Of a DNA stretch of 64,000 nucleotides, positions 15,384 to 23,958 are shown one piece after another. The position numbers and the translations under genes were made by a program. Numbering within the stretch: position 1 is the first letter of the stretch; each line of letters begins with the position of its first letter. This DNA comes from Nematostella vectensis. Taxonomy: Eukaryota > Cnidaria > Anthozoa > Actiniaria > Edwardsiidae. Under the pieces are notes generated by a model. That model searched no databases. It was given only the letters and a program-made list of their open reading frames with translations, and was not told the DNA's origin. The stretch is from NCBI RefSeq assembly GCF_932526225.1, contig NC_064042.1, forward strand, positions 14,643,040-14,707,039. Reading direction: 5' to 3'.

Positions 15384-16334
15384 ATGGCCCGCCGGAACGG
15401 CAAGCGCATGTCCGACGAAGACCTCGATGCGTTCCTTCGTCCCATATACTACGCCAGAGGTGGCTTCCAGGGAGTGACCGCTCTGCATGCCAAACTTCCC
15501 AAGGGCTCAGCCTCCACAGATCGAGTGCGCAAGTGGGTAAGCTCGCAGCCCGTCGGGGGCTACACACAGACACCCCCTCCTCCGACTACCTACGCCCACT
15601 TCTCGGAGCAGATACCAAACCGTATCCACCAGTCGGACCTGCTATTCTTGCCATCCGACCGCGGGTACAAGTATGCCCTGACTGTCGTTGACGTTGCTTC
15701 ACGATATAAAGCCGCCCGCCCACTGAGGACTAAGAGCGCGGCCGTCGTCTCCCGCGAACTCGCTGGCATCTATGCAGAGGGACCTCTCACATGGCCTAAA
15801 GTCCTCATGGTTGATGACGGCACGGAGTTCAAGGGTGCTACCACAAAGCTCCTAACAGACCACTGGGTGGAGGTCCGACGGGCTGAGCCAGGGCACCACA
15901 GGAGCCAAGCTTTCGCCGAGTCTTTCCATCGCTGGCTGGCACAGCGCCTATTTCGTGCGCAGTACTCGAAGGAGCTTGCATCCGGCAAGACAAACCGCGA
16001 GTGGATTACTGCTTTGCCAATCGTCATCTCGGACATAAACGCAACGAAGACTCGCATGACTGGCTTTGCGCCTAAGGACGCCATAAAGCTGAGGCGCGTG
16101 CCTCTCAAAGCCGAAAAGCCTCCCTTAGAGGTCGGAACGGGGGTGTACATCGCCGTAAACGAGGAAGACCTTCAGGACAAGGGCCGACGGCGAGCGACGG
16201 ACCCGTGGTGGACAAGCAAGGCATACCCAATACTAAAGAGGGTCATGGAGCCCGGACAGCCAGTGTTGTATTACACGGCGTACTCTAAGCACGGCTGCAC
16301 GCGTTCGCAGTTGCGTAGCGTGACGCTAGCGTGA
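15384..16334 (+). CDS. retroviral-type DDE integrase of Maverick (intact, 316 aa)
   Basis: Catalyses end-processing and strand transfer of the element's termini, giving the 6-bp target duplication seen here. The rve core is clear: first Asp in HQSDLLFL (residue 85), second Asp in LMVDDGTEF (residue 144), and Glu in HHRSQAFAESFHRW (residue 179), a D,D35E arrangement. An N-terminal helical section (RMSDEDLDAFLRPIYY) precedes the core; no HHCC zinc finger is seen. The C-terminal ~75 residues (after PLKAEKPPLEVG) are SH3/chromo-like in position, but no chromodomain is evident. The start at 15384 is chosen because the upstream ATG at 15348 adds only 12 residues of repeat-like sequence. No stops or frameshifts, in contrast to neighbouring large genes. 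Converges on the replication gene 62 bases away. Confidence 0.9.
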   Translation: MARRNGKRMSDEDLDAFLRPIYYARGGFQGVTALHAKLPKGSASTDRVRKWVSSQPVGGYTQTPPPPTTYAHFSEQIPNRIHQSDLLFLPSDRGYKYALTVVDVASRYKAARPLRTKSAAVVSRELAGIYAEGPLTWPKVLMVDDGTEFKGATTKLLTDHWVEVRRAEPGHHRSQAFAESFHRWLAQRLFRAQYSKELASGKTNREWITALPIVISDINATKTRMTGFAPKDAIKLRRVPLKAEKPPLEVGTGVYIAVNEEDLQDKGRRRATDPWWTSKAYPILKRVMEPGQPVLYYTAYSKHGCTRSQLRSVTLA

Positions 16335-16356
16335 CAAAACAGATAAAAAAAAACGG

Positions 16357-16400
16357 CTGATCGCGCTAGCGTCACCCTAGCGTCACGCTAGCGTGATCAG
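16357..16400. terminator. palindrome between the convergent integrase and replication genes
   Basis: CTGATCGCGCTAGCGTCAC is mirrored by GTCACGCTAGCGTGATCAG, giving a near-perfect hairpin with a few unpaired bases. The GCTAGCGTGAC unit also occurs at 16326-16334, at the integrase stop codon. The palindrome includes the last codon of the replication gene. A two-way transcription end or RNA hairpin is the simplest reading. Confidence 0.5.
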
Positions 16401-19400
16401 CGCTTGTGCCTTCTATTGCAGCTAAGGCACGTGAGTCTAACATTCCACTTGTAGTGACCCTGACAGTCGTCCAGCCGGTCGATACTGAAGCATTGGGGAT
16501 GGCTCTTGGTGTACCCCTGGAGCAGAAGCTGAGTGCCATAGACCGTGCACTTCTTTTCCGCATCAGCAATCATGCCGAGCACGTGGTCTACCGTCAGAAC
16601 GTGGTGCGGTCCCGTGTACTTTGTGCGACCCTTTTGCCTGTCGTCTATAGCGTATCACTTGATTCGCGCCATAATGAGCTCTTCACTGGGCGTAGCCTGC
16701 AGTCCTGTGGGAACCAAGGCACCGGGGGTGTCATCGGGGGGAATCACGCGGACTATCTGTTGGGCGAGCCGCACGCGGGAGATGCCGGTGTATACAGCAT
16801 TCGTGATCCAGCCCTCTAAGCTGTGGTCTACGATGAACAAACGTCTTGGAGTCTGGATGATCTTGCCCTGCACCCGGTGGACTGTCCCCCAGCCAGCGTA
16901 TTTCCACTCGAGGGGAAGCCCGTTAAGGACCGCGTCGAGAGGAACCTCGACTACCGTGCCTTTGTACGCGTCGACCTTCTCACCCCTTTTGCCTGGCACG
17001 GGCACCGGCCGCCCTTGCTTGCGATAACGATGCGCGACGCTGGGATCGGGGTCAAAGCGGATGGTTGCTGGCAATCGGGGGTAGTTTTTCCTGTGGTGCT
17101 CTACCAATCCCTTCTGAACAAGGGCCCCCATCTTGTTGGTCGAGCACACCCACATATCGCTTGGGTGGGCCTGCTCGATCGCCGCGTCGAACGCCACCCC
17201 ATCCCACTCCCCTCGAAACACCTCAAGCTGTTGGGAATCTGGCTGACACCAAATCCGGCCCCTTATGTCGTGGAGCCTGGAGGAGGGCGCGGCAGAGCCG
17301 CAGTCGCATGTACTGTACGGCTTTCCGCAGTCTTCACACAGGCAGCGGTAGTCGGACTCGAACCAGCGGATGTTCCCCTGTGCCCACTCCTTGGGCATAT
17401 CGTGAGGCCCCTCTTTATCTCCCCAAGGCGGGACCTGCCCATAGTCGCCACAACACACTACCTGACACGGCCGCGTGGCGAGACCCTAGGATGGCGCGTA
17501 GCACCTTAGTCTGTACCTTACAGCACTCGTCAATGATGATTACTTCTGCGAGACGGTCGAGTTTGTGCCCCAGCTCGGAAGGTCTCCACTCCTCTATCGG
17601 CTTCTCCGCTGGTATGCAGAGGTAGTGGTGGTATGTTTGAGCCTTCACCGCGAGGCGCGGGTTGTTGCGATGGTCGTGGGCGAGGTCGTTCTCGGGGGTG
17701 AGCACCACAACGTTGCGGCCGCGGAACATGCTCACCGCCCACTCGGTCTTCCCCGATCCTCCCTGGCCGGCTAGATAAATCCTTGCAGAGGTTGCGGCCA
17801 CTAGATCGCACGGCAGACTCGGCGCAGTGCTTGGCTCCCTAGCCAAGCACCCCGACCTCTTCGGACCCCAAGCCGCTTCGGGCCGCCACTCGTACCCAGG
17901 CTTCTTGTGGCGCCACTCTCCATACCTCGGATTCCGCTCCACGAGCTTCACACCACTGGGCACCGCCTTTGCGTATATGGCATCTGTGCACCCTCGGAGG
18001 ACGTCTTCGCGAGGGATCCGCCTCAACATGCGTCGCAACGCTATGTTTGTGTACGCCAAGACGAAGGCCCTGATGTGGTACCGTTGTGAGCGCCGGACAC
18101 CGTCTTTGTATTGGATCAGATGAGCCCCGTCGGCATGCTCGAAGTTAAGTAAGTGGTCGGTGCCCGCAAGGAGGTTTGTCAGATACGCAGCTTCTTCACG
18201 GTCGCGGACTACGATCGAGGACTCGTCGCCATGGCGAGCGCACTTGCCTACGAAACGGACAGCGAGATCTCGACCCTCAGGGTACTGCGAGTCTTCGCCG
18301 CCGGGGCGCCACGCGATGGAGTGGGGGAACTTGATGGAGTCCTTTTTTCCGACGCTATTCAACACCTCCGTCGCCGCAGCCATGACGAGGTCACCCGAGT
18401 CAAACAGGTCCTTGAGCTCTGGCGTGGTGATCCAGCCCTCGTTTTGTTCCAAGTGCTGCCCTACCCTCCCGGAAGTGTAGGGGTGGCAGGCCTCAGAGAA
18501 CCCCACTCGGTCAGCTGAATGGCCCCGGTCAGTTGAAGAACCTCGCTCAATGGCCGTCCCACAACATCCGCGATACGATACACGTTCGTAGGGAAGCCGT
18601 ATTTCCGTACCAAATCAATGGCGTCCGAGGCGCCGCCGGAGCGACTGTCCTCGCATCCTAGGTACGCTGCACGCATATCGATGTGCGCATGAGGCTGCGC
18701 TCCTAAGTTTTCCTTGCTATTCCACACTTTGGACTCAACCTGCGCCGCTCGCCAGACGTCCCTGTATTTAAGAGGCGTTGGCCTGATGTTCTTTCTTTGG
18801 GTCCACTTCTTGAAGCGATACTCTATTGCACCGCCCATCGAGTGCGTAGCTTCGGTGTACTCTTGGTAGGCTGGGTTGTCATCAGGGAGCCATTGAGGAT
18901 CATATCCAGTCTCGTCTGTAAACGCCCTGTCGATAGCCGCTCCGTCCTGTTCCAATCGGTACAGTTTGCCTTCGTGCGTGACTATAACACGCCCACACAG
19001 CCAGATCCTCGTGCTTCTGGGGATCGCCCTGTTTATAAAGCGAATGAGCACCTCTCGCACTTTTGCCTCGCGCGTTTTTGTGGCGGCACTGGTAGCGCGA
19101 GGCGCTGCCTTCTCCTGACATAACGAACGAAGCTCCCCCTCAGCCTCGAAGTCTAGGCCGTGGACGCTCGCGATCGCAGGTGGTTCTGTCGGAAGCTCCG
19201 CCCAGGCGTGGTTATTGTGGCAAGGGATGCGGATTTGTGTGCACCCCCTCTCGTACTTCCCCGAGTCCCACATGACGTTGCCCAGGGCGTCCACGGCTAC
19301 CAGCTTTATCTCGAGCTTCTTTTCCATCTCAAAGAGGTCTTCTTTGGTGCATCCCGTAGTGGCCAGCTTCTTGTCAAATCGCTCTAGGATCTTGCCTCGT

Positions 19401-20085
19401 GTCTTGGTCAGACCAAGGGAGCGCGAGGTGCTGCGGTTCCTCAAGAAGTCGGCAACATAGCTCACAACACAGTTAGCGAAGGCGTCACTCCCCTCTCGCT
19501 CAAACATTGGCCCAGGCTCCCCATTTTGCTCAGGTAAAGGGCGAAGCTCGTATCTCACGTAGACGAGGTACTCTCGTCCTTTCTCCCAAATACCCGCATC
19601 GATGCCTTCCAGGGCGCCGACTGCGATTTGGTCCCCTCTTTTGACTAACGACCCACCAATCTTGTGCTCCGAGCGCCCTTCCTCCTCCGTGATTGGCGCA
19701 AATGGCTCTGCGGGGGCCTTACCAACGACCGTGAAGAGTCCGTAACGCCGGTCGGGGTCTACCATCTCGAGCGGCAGCACTGCGTTTGCCCTCAGAGACT
19801 CCCGCTCGTGCGAGACCCAACACACTGAGCCGTCGTCATTAATATCAGGCCCCCGCATAACCGGCTTTAGGGCAATGACACCTGCCCCACCAAGATCTCG
19901 TATCTCCTGGGGTAAACACCGGCGCTTATGTCTTGGCCCCGAAGAGTGGCATCCACGCTTGGGAACCGAAGATGGGAGCCGCCGACGAAGAGAGAATAGT
20001 ACTCCTCGGGGTCTAAGCTCTCTTCGTCGGCGGGCGCCTCTTTGTCAGGCATGCTATCGAGAATCTCCTCTATATAAGCGTCCAT
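16397..20085 (-). pseudogene. large replication protein: PolB-like region + SF1 helicase + HNH-like tail, four disabling changes
   Basis: Reads ATG 20083-20085 down to TGA 16397-16399, about 1,230 codons. Breaks: frameshifts near 19885, 18500 and 17455, and an in-frame TGA at 16655-16657. The middle holds HIDMRAAYLG (18657-18685; candidate polymerase motif A), a YHIRAFVLAYTNI helix and CTDAIY (about 17972-17992; candidate motif C, where family-B enzymes have DTDS), suggesting a divergent family-B DNA polymerase palm. Next comes an SF1 helicase: Walker A GQGGSGKT (17745-17768), Walker B IIIDECC, motif III CGDYGQVPPW, and late motifs TVHRVQGK and YTGISRVR. A Cys-containing segment CEDCGKPYSTCDCG lies between the helicase motifs. 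The tail (16397-16500) has FSIDRLDD and VRLTCLSCN, resembling HNH nucleases. Helicase is firm; polymerase and HNH are family inference. Confidence 0.75.
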
Positions 20086-20089
20086 GTTT

Positions 20090-20256
20090 GGGTATACCCT
20101 GTGCCACCCAGTCTCCGACTGCCCGTATCACAACCGGCGGGACGAGTGTTCGGGTATGACTTGTGCCACCCAGTCTCTAATTGCCCGTACCACAGCCGGC
20201 GGGACGAGCGTTTGGGTATGCCTTGTGCCACCCAGTATCAATCGCCCGTACCGCGG
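20090..20256 (+). repeat. 62-bp tandem repeats upstream of the replication gene
   Basis: GGGTAT at 20090, 20152 and 20214 starts three units at an exact 62-bp period. Each has GTGCCACCCAGT, GCCCGTA and, in the first two, CGGCGGGACGAG; the third is partial. They fill the gap between the Cys-rich gene and the replication gene. Iteron-like binding sites for replication or gene control are a reasonable guess. Length, spacing and lack of spacers rule out a CRISPR array. Confidence 0.8.
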
Positions 20257-20265
20257 GCTGCGATG

Positions 20266-20565
20266 TCAGACAGGACGAGTGCGAGCGCGCCTCTCGACGC
20301 CACGCATCCTCTGCCCTTCACGATTCGCTCCGCAGGGGCGGCACAACCGCGTCTCCGACCGAGTCCCTATGCCGCAGATCCTGCACGGCACGGGGAGGGG
20401 GATGCCCTTACGGAGCCTTCGGAGGTGCACCTTGCAGTAGGTGTCCATGCACCTCCGGCCGCACGTGTTTGCGTGGCCGACCTTTAGCCACCCGCAATAA
20501 TCCTTTCCGTACCTCATCCTTCGAACGCTCGGTATACCACAGGACAGACGGATGTCTAATTGCAA
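20266..20565 (-). CDS. Cys-rich zinc-binding-type small Maverick protein (99 aa, intact)
   Basis: Function unknown. From residue ~24 it has CGWLKVGHANTCGRRC, then YCKVH, then PVPCRICGIG and RLCRPCGANR: eight cysteines plus two histidines in pairs that could bind two zinc ions, with a basic C-terminus. A DNA- or RNA-binding regulator is plausible. It lies on the same strand as, and 180 bases upstream of, the replication gene, with the 62-bp repeats in between, so it may be transcribed with it or bind there. The start could also be the Met at residue 17 (MRYGKDYCGW). Confidence 0.6.
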   Translation of the reverse strand: MQLDIRLSCGIPSVRRMRYGKDYCGWLKVGHANTCGRRCMDTYCKVHLRRLRKGIPLPVPCRICGIGTRSETRLCRPCGANREGQRMRGVERRARTRPV

Positions 20566-20822
20566 GTCCTTGGGGGTTCGAACTGCATCATCGAAAAAAC
20601 ATGATACTTCATAACAGCTTCATTTATTAGGGTACGAGTCACGAAGTCCTTAAAAACGTATGTCATGAAGTACCAAGCTCAATTATCCAAGATGGCGGCT
20701 CGACTCAAACACAGAATTAGACCTGAAGTGCTTGGCTGGAAACTTTCAGTAACAACCGAGGGGAAAGAAGAGAACGCCTTCGTAGATGGAGTTTTAAAGA
20801 GTTCGAACGCTTCTATGAAACC
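20566..20822. other. stretch between Cys-rich gene and right TIR, nothing recognised
   Basis: More AT-rich than the rest of the element. A short open frame (20665-20886) runs into the TIR and has no family features. It may be non-coding or a small insertion. Confidence 0.4.
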
Positions 20823-21116
20823 GTTTAAACGCTACGCCTGCGGCTTTGAATTTACGGCCGAAAAACGGTCATTCCGCGCTCCGTAGGTTGGCGGCCCTCC
20901 TCCGTAGGTTGGCGGCCCCGGCCTACATTAGCAATTGCCAATTATTTATGTACGTGAAGCATTATCTGCCTGATATACAGAAAGAGGGTAGGGGCTGGGG
21001 GGCTCGGAGGGGCGCGCCGCGCCTCCCGAGCCTAAGATGGGGTTGGGGGGGTTGGAGGGGGCCGCCGCGGCCCCCAGGGGGGTTTCACTCAAACTACCTA
21101 GTCCCCCCCCCCCCCC
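20823..21116. repeat. right terminal inverted repeat of Maverick 1
   Basis: Inverse match to the left end from GTTTAAACGC at 20823 to the terminal AGTCCCCC. It has one 47-bp unit rather than four, and a short internal duplication of CTCCGTAGGTTGGCGGCC near 20878-20915. It ends in a C-run that blurs the exact border. Confidence 0.85.
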
Positions 21117-21269
21117 CCAGAGTGATCTAGCTTATGCTTTATAGTTTTGTCTACAAATAGCACGTCTATTGAGAACCGAAAGTGGATCTTCGGCCGTTGT
21201 GAAGGGGGGGGGGGGGGGGGGGGGTGCGTTCGCACCCCCTGGGTACGGGCCTGAATAATTAATGATCAA

Positions 21270-21645
21270 ATGACTAGGTGTCATGATTGACACCTACATC
21301 AATGAAATCTGTAGAAAAGAGCTGGTGTTTTAATGCGTCTCAGGAATCTTATCCCACCAACGCCAAACTACAACTATTTAAATCGGCAGTTCTGCCTCAC
21401 CTCACATACTGTCACCTTGTGTGGCACTTTTGCCGATCAAGTGGCAAGCACAAGCTCGAAAGGGTATAAGAAAGAGGACTCAGGGCTGTTTTCAAAGACA
21501 AAAGCTCTAGTTACGCTAACCTCGAACGGGCCAAGCTACCTACCCTGTTTAACAGATGTCTGGCAAGACATTGGCATGATGATGTACAAGGAGCACAATA
21601 ACTCGTGCCCTCCTAACATCTGCGGCATTTACAATAGACACTAAT
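21270..21645 (+). pseudogene. 3' fragment of a non-LTR retrotransposon reverse transcriptase
   Basis: In two to three frames the region encodes LKSAVLPHLTYCHLVWHFCR..KLERV and then PTLFNR-type and CPPNICGI-type peptides, which match the C-terminal end of CR1/L2-like non-LTR reverse transcriptases. It is cut off on both sides and frameshifted, so it is an old 5'-truncated scrap between the Maverick and the Penelope-like element. A poly-G run at 21206-21224 lies just before it. Confidence 0.55.
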
Positions 21646-21728
21646 TGATGATGGAACAAAATGCTGCTATTTTTGCAAAAATTAATTATAACATTTCTCT
21701 TATATTAATAATATAAAGTAAGAGTTTA

Positions 21729-22043
21729 GTGTTGGTTTGAGAAAAATACAAACTACATAGGTTTCCCTACAGGTCTGTTTCGTGGTTGCCCACTCATCAG
21801 GGGATTTAATGAGAATATTCCTACCATTGTATATATACTATTAACATTGAAATTTACATAATAATAGACTGATAGTTTAGCTAAGGCGGTAAGAGGAACA
21901 ATAGCGAGTTACATTAAATATGCGGGGCGAAAGCTAACAGTGCGGAACGTGTGAAAAATTGATAGCGCGAAAATTTAACGGTGACGGGATTAACAGTTCT
22001 AATTGTTTCGTAGCAGGGCTTTGTTTCTGTGGCGGCACGAGGA
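21729..22043. repeat. left arm of Penelope-like inverted repeat
   Basis: Near-perfect reverse complement of 23573-23884, starting GTGTTGGTTTGAG. It includes the reverse complement of the final codons of the element's reading frame, showing it is an inverted copy of the element's own 3' end. Confidence 0.85.
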
Positions 22044-23615
22044 CCGAACTTCGCTAACAAACCTACCTGCAGACTCATCAACCCCACAAAACCCGAAATC
22101 GGAAAAATCAGCAAAAAGATCCTCGACCGTATCAATAGCGTAATTGCAAAGAAACGAAACTTCAACCAATGGAAAAGCACTAAAGCCGTCATTGACTGGT
22201 TCAAGGCTGCCGAAAACAAGCACCAACTCAACTTCATCTGTTTTGACATTGTAGAATTCTACCCATCTATCAGCCAAGACCTACTATCAAGAGCACTCGA
22301 CTTCGCCTCCAACTATGACGAAATCACCCCTGATGAAAAAGAGATCATAACCCACTCCAAGAGCTCCTTCCTGGTCCACAACCAAACACCCTGGCAGAAG
22401 AAAGGCAACACGATATTTGATGTTACGATGGGGAGCTTCGATGGCGCAGAAACCTGTGAACTTGTAGGCAACTTCCTTCTCTCCCAACTTCAGGACCTCA
22501 ATATGAACGTAGGACTCTACCGCGACGACGGACTAGCCATCACCAACGCAACACCCAGAGCCACCGAAAACCTAAAAAAGGAACTATGCCGCATCTTCAA
22601 CAACAACGGACTCCGAATCACCATTGAGGCAAACAAACAAGTTGTCAATTTCCTAGACGTCACCCTCGACCTAAAACGTAATGCACACCAGCCTTTTACA
22701 AGGCCGAACTCCTCGCTACAATATGTCCACCGTGAGAGCAACCACCCGCCCTCCATCACCAAGAACATCCCTGCTGGTATCAACAGACGCCTATCTGCCC
22801 TATCTTCAGACCAAGCCTCCTTTGACCAGACCGCGCCACCTTACCAGAAAGCACTCGACGATAGCGGATACAACTACACGCTACGCTACGAACCCAACAC
22901 CGTAACCAACCGTAAAACCCGCAAACGCAACAACATCCTATGGTACAACCCGCCCTTCAGCAAGAACACCAGCACCAACATCGGCCACAGATTCCTCACC
23001 CTGATAGACAAGCACTTCCCGAAAGACAACCACCTCCGTAAAATCTTCAACAGAAACACCATCAAAATCAGTTACAGCTGCATGAACAACACCAAACAGA
23101 TCATCGACAACCACAACAAGCGCATCATCACCGCATCGTCGGCTACCGAGATTGCCAGCTCCGCCCCTACCACTACCAACAACAAGACATGCAACTGCCG
23201 ACAGAAAGACACCTGCCCCCTAGACGGAAACTGCCTACAGACATCTGTTATCTACCAAGCTACCGTAACTCGAAAAGACAACAACACCTCGGAAACATAC
23301 GTCGGGCTCACTGAAAACAGCTTCAAGACCAGGTACAGAAACCACACCGCATCATTCCGACACGCCAAACACAGAAACTCCACCGAACTCAGCAAACACG
23401 TCTGGGCTCTCAAGGACAGCATGATTGAGTACTTTATTTCATGGCGCATTCTTTCTTCCCACTCCGCCTACAACAGTACCACTAAGCGTTGCAACCTCTG
23501 CCTCAAGGAAAAGCTGACGATCATCTGCCAACCCAAAATATCAACTCTAAATAAACGCAATGAACTCGTGTCCTCGTGCCGCCACAGAAACAAAGCCCTG
23601 CTACGAAACAATTAG
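22029..23615 (+). CDS. Penelope-like reverse transcriptase with GIY-YIG-like endonuclease tail, N-terminally truncated
   Basis: Uninterrupted frame of 528 codons without a proper ATG (it opens with GTG inside the left inverted arm). Reverse-transcriptase motif A is FDIVEFYPSIS at residues ~73-83 and motif C is GLYRDDGLAI at ~161-170; RLINPTKPEIGKISK just before is a typical lead-in. The C-terminal part has a Cys motif (CNCRQKDTCPLDGNC) followed by YVGLTENSFKTRYRNH, a GIY-YIG-type core, then KRCNLCLKEK. Such a reverse transcriptase with C-terminal GIY-YIG is characteristic of Penelope-like elements. The N-terminal part of the usual protein is missing because sequence changes abruptly at the inverted arm at about 22043. 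The open frame suggests a recent insertion. Confidence 0.8.
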   Translation: MAARGPNFANKPTCRLINPTKPEIGKISKKILDRINSVIAKKRNFNQWKSTKAVIDWFKAAENKHQLNFICFDIVEFYPSISQDLLSRALDFASNYDEITPDEKEIITHSKSSFLVHNQTPWQKKGNTIFDVTMGSFDGAETCELVGNFLLSQLQDLNMNVGLYRDDGLAITNATPRATENLKKELCRIFNNNGLRITIEANKQVVNFLDVTLDLKRNAHQPFTRPNSSLQYVHRESNHPPSITKNIPAGINRRLSALSSDQASFDQTAPPYQKALDDSGYNYTLRYEPNTVTNRKTRKRNNILWYNPPFSKNTSTNIGHRFLTLIDKHFPKDNHLRKIFNRNTIKISYSCMNNTKQIIDNHNKRIITASSATEIASSAPTTTNNKTCNCRQKDTCPLDGNCLQTSVIYQATVTRKDNNTSETYVGLTENSFKTRYRNHTASFRHAKHRNSTELSKHVWALKDSMIEYFISWRILSSHSAYNSTTKRCNLCLKEKLTIICQPKISTLNKRNELVSSCRHRNKALLRNN

Positions 23616-23884
23616 AACTGTTAATCCCGTCACCGTTAAATTTTCGCGCTATCAATTTTTCACACGTTCCGCACTGTTAGCTTTCGCCCCGCAAATTTAA
23701 TGTAACTCGCTATTGTTCCTCTTACCGCCTTAGCTAAACTATCAGTCTATTATTATGTAAATTTCAATGTTAATAGTATATATACAATGGTAGGAATATT
23801 CTCATTAAATCCCGATGAGTGGGCAACCACGAAACAGACCTGTAGGGAAACCTATGTAGTTTGTATTTTTCTCAAACCAACACT
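23573..23884. repeat. right arm of Penelope-like inverted repeat
   Basis: Reverse complement of 21729-22043. Holds the last codons and stop of the reverse-transcriptase frame and the 3' untranslated part. Confidence 0.85.
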
Positions 23885-23958
23885 ATACACCGCTCTACTT
23901 TCGAGTATTGAGCACTTTCTATGAAAGCCTTCAACCATCATTTTAAAGTAAGAGTTTA

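Larger units (their letters stand above)
6990..21122 (+). mobile_element. Maverick/Polinton-class element (body 6996-21116)
   Basis: The direct repeat CCAGAG at 6990-6995 and 21117-21122 fits the 6-bp target duplication of this class. Inside it are long inverted repeats ending GGAGGGACT on the left and AGTCCCCC on the right. The body encodes a D,D35E retroviral-type integrase, an A32-like ATPase and a capsid-like gene, which define the class. It is clearly more GC-rich than the host DNA around it. Eleven genes are recognised: 20266-20565, 16397-20085, 10362-11344, 8154-8843 and 7460-8137 on the minus strand; 8875-10377, 11452-12696, 12737-13340, 13416-14739, 14811-15035 and 15384-16334 on the plus strand. 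Several carry stops or frameshifts, so this copy is decayed. It sits about 550 bp after the ATPase stop codon. The right-hand target repeat abuts a C-run, so its first two bases are uncertain. Confidence 0.9.
21714..23958 (+). mobile_element. 5'-truncated Penelope-like element with inverted flanks
   Basis: The 15-bp direct repeat TAAAGTAAGAGTTTA at 21714-21728 and 23944-23958 is the target duplication; the element is 21729-23943. An inverted repeat of about 310 bp (21729-22043 against 23573-23884) brackets the coding region, and a 59-bp tail follows the right arm. Inverted pLTR-like flanks, a short 3' tail, variable-length target duplication and a reverse transcriptase followed by a GIY-YIG-like domain fit Penelope-like elements. 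Confidence 0.8.

Noticed and set aside
20090-20256. Possible CRISPR array (regular repeats)
   Set aside because: Units are contiguous 62-bp tandem copies with no unique spacers, no cas genes, and the host is an animal. The same holds for the 47-bp units at 7144-7331.
22029-23615. Reading the reverse transcriptase as a LINE
   Set aside because: Motif C is YRDDG with a C-terminal GIY-YIG-like domain and inverted flanks, and there is no apurinic endonuclease or poly-A tail, so Penelope-like fits better.
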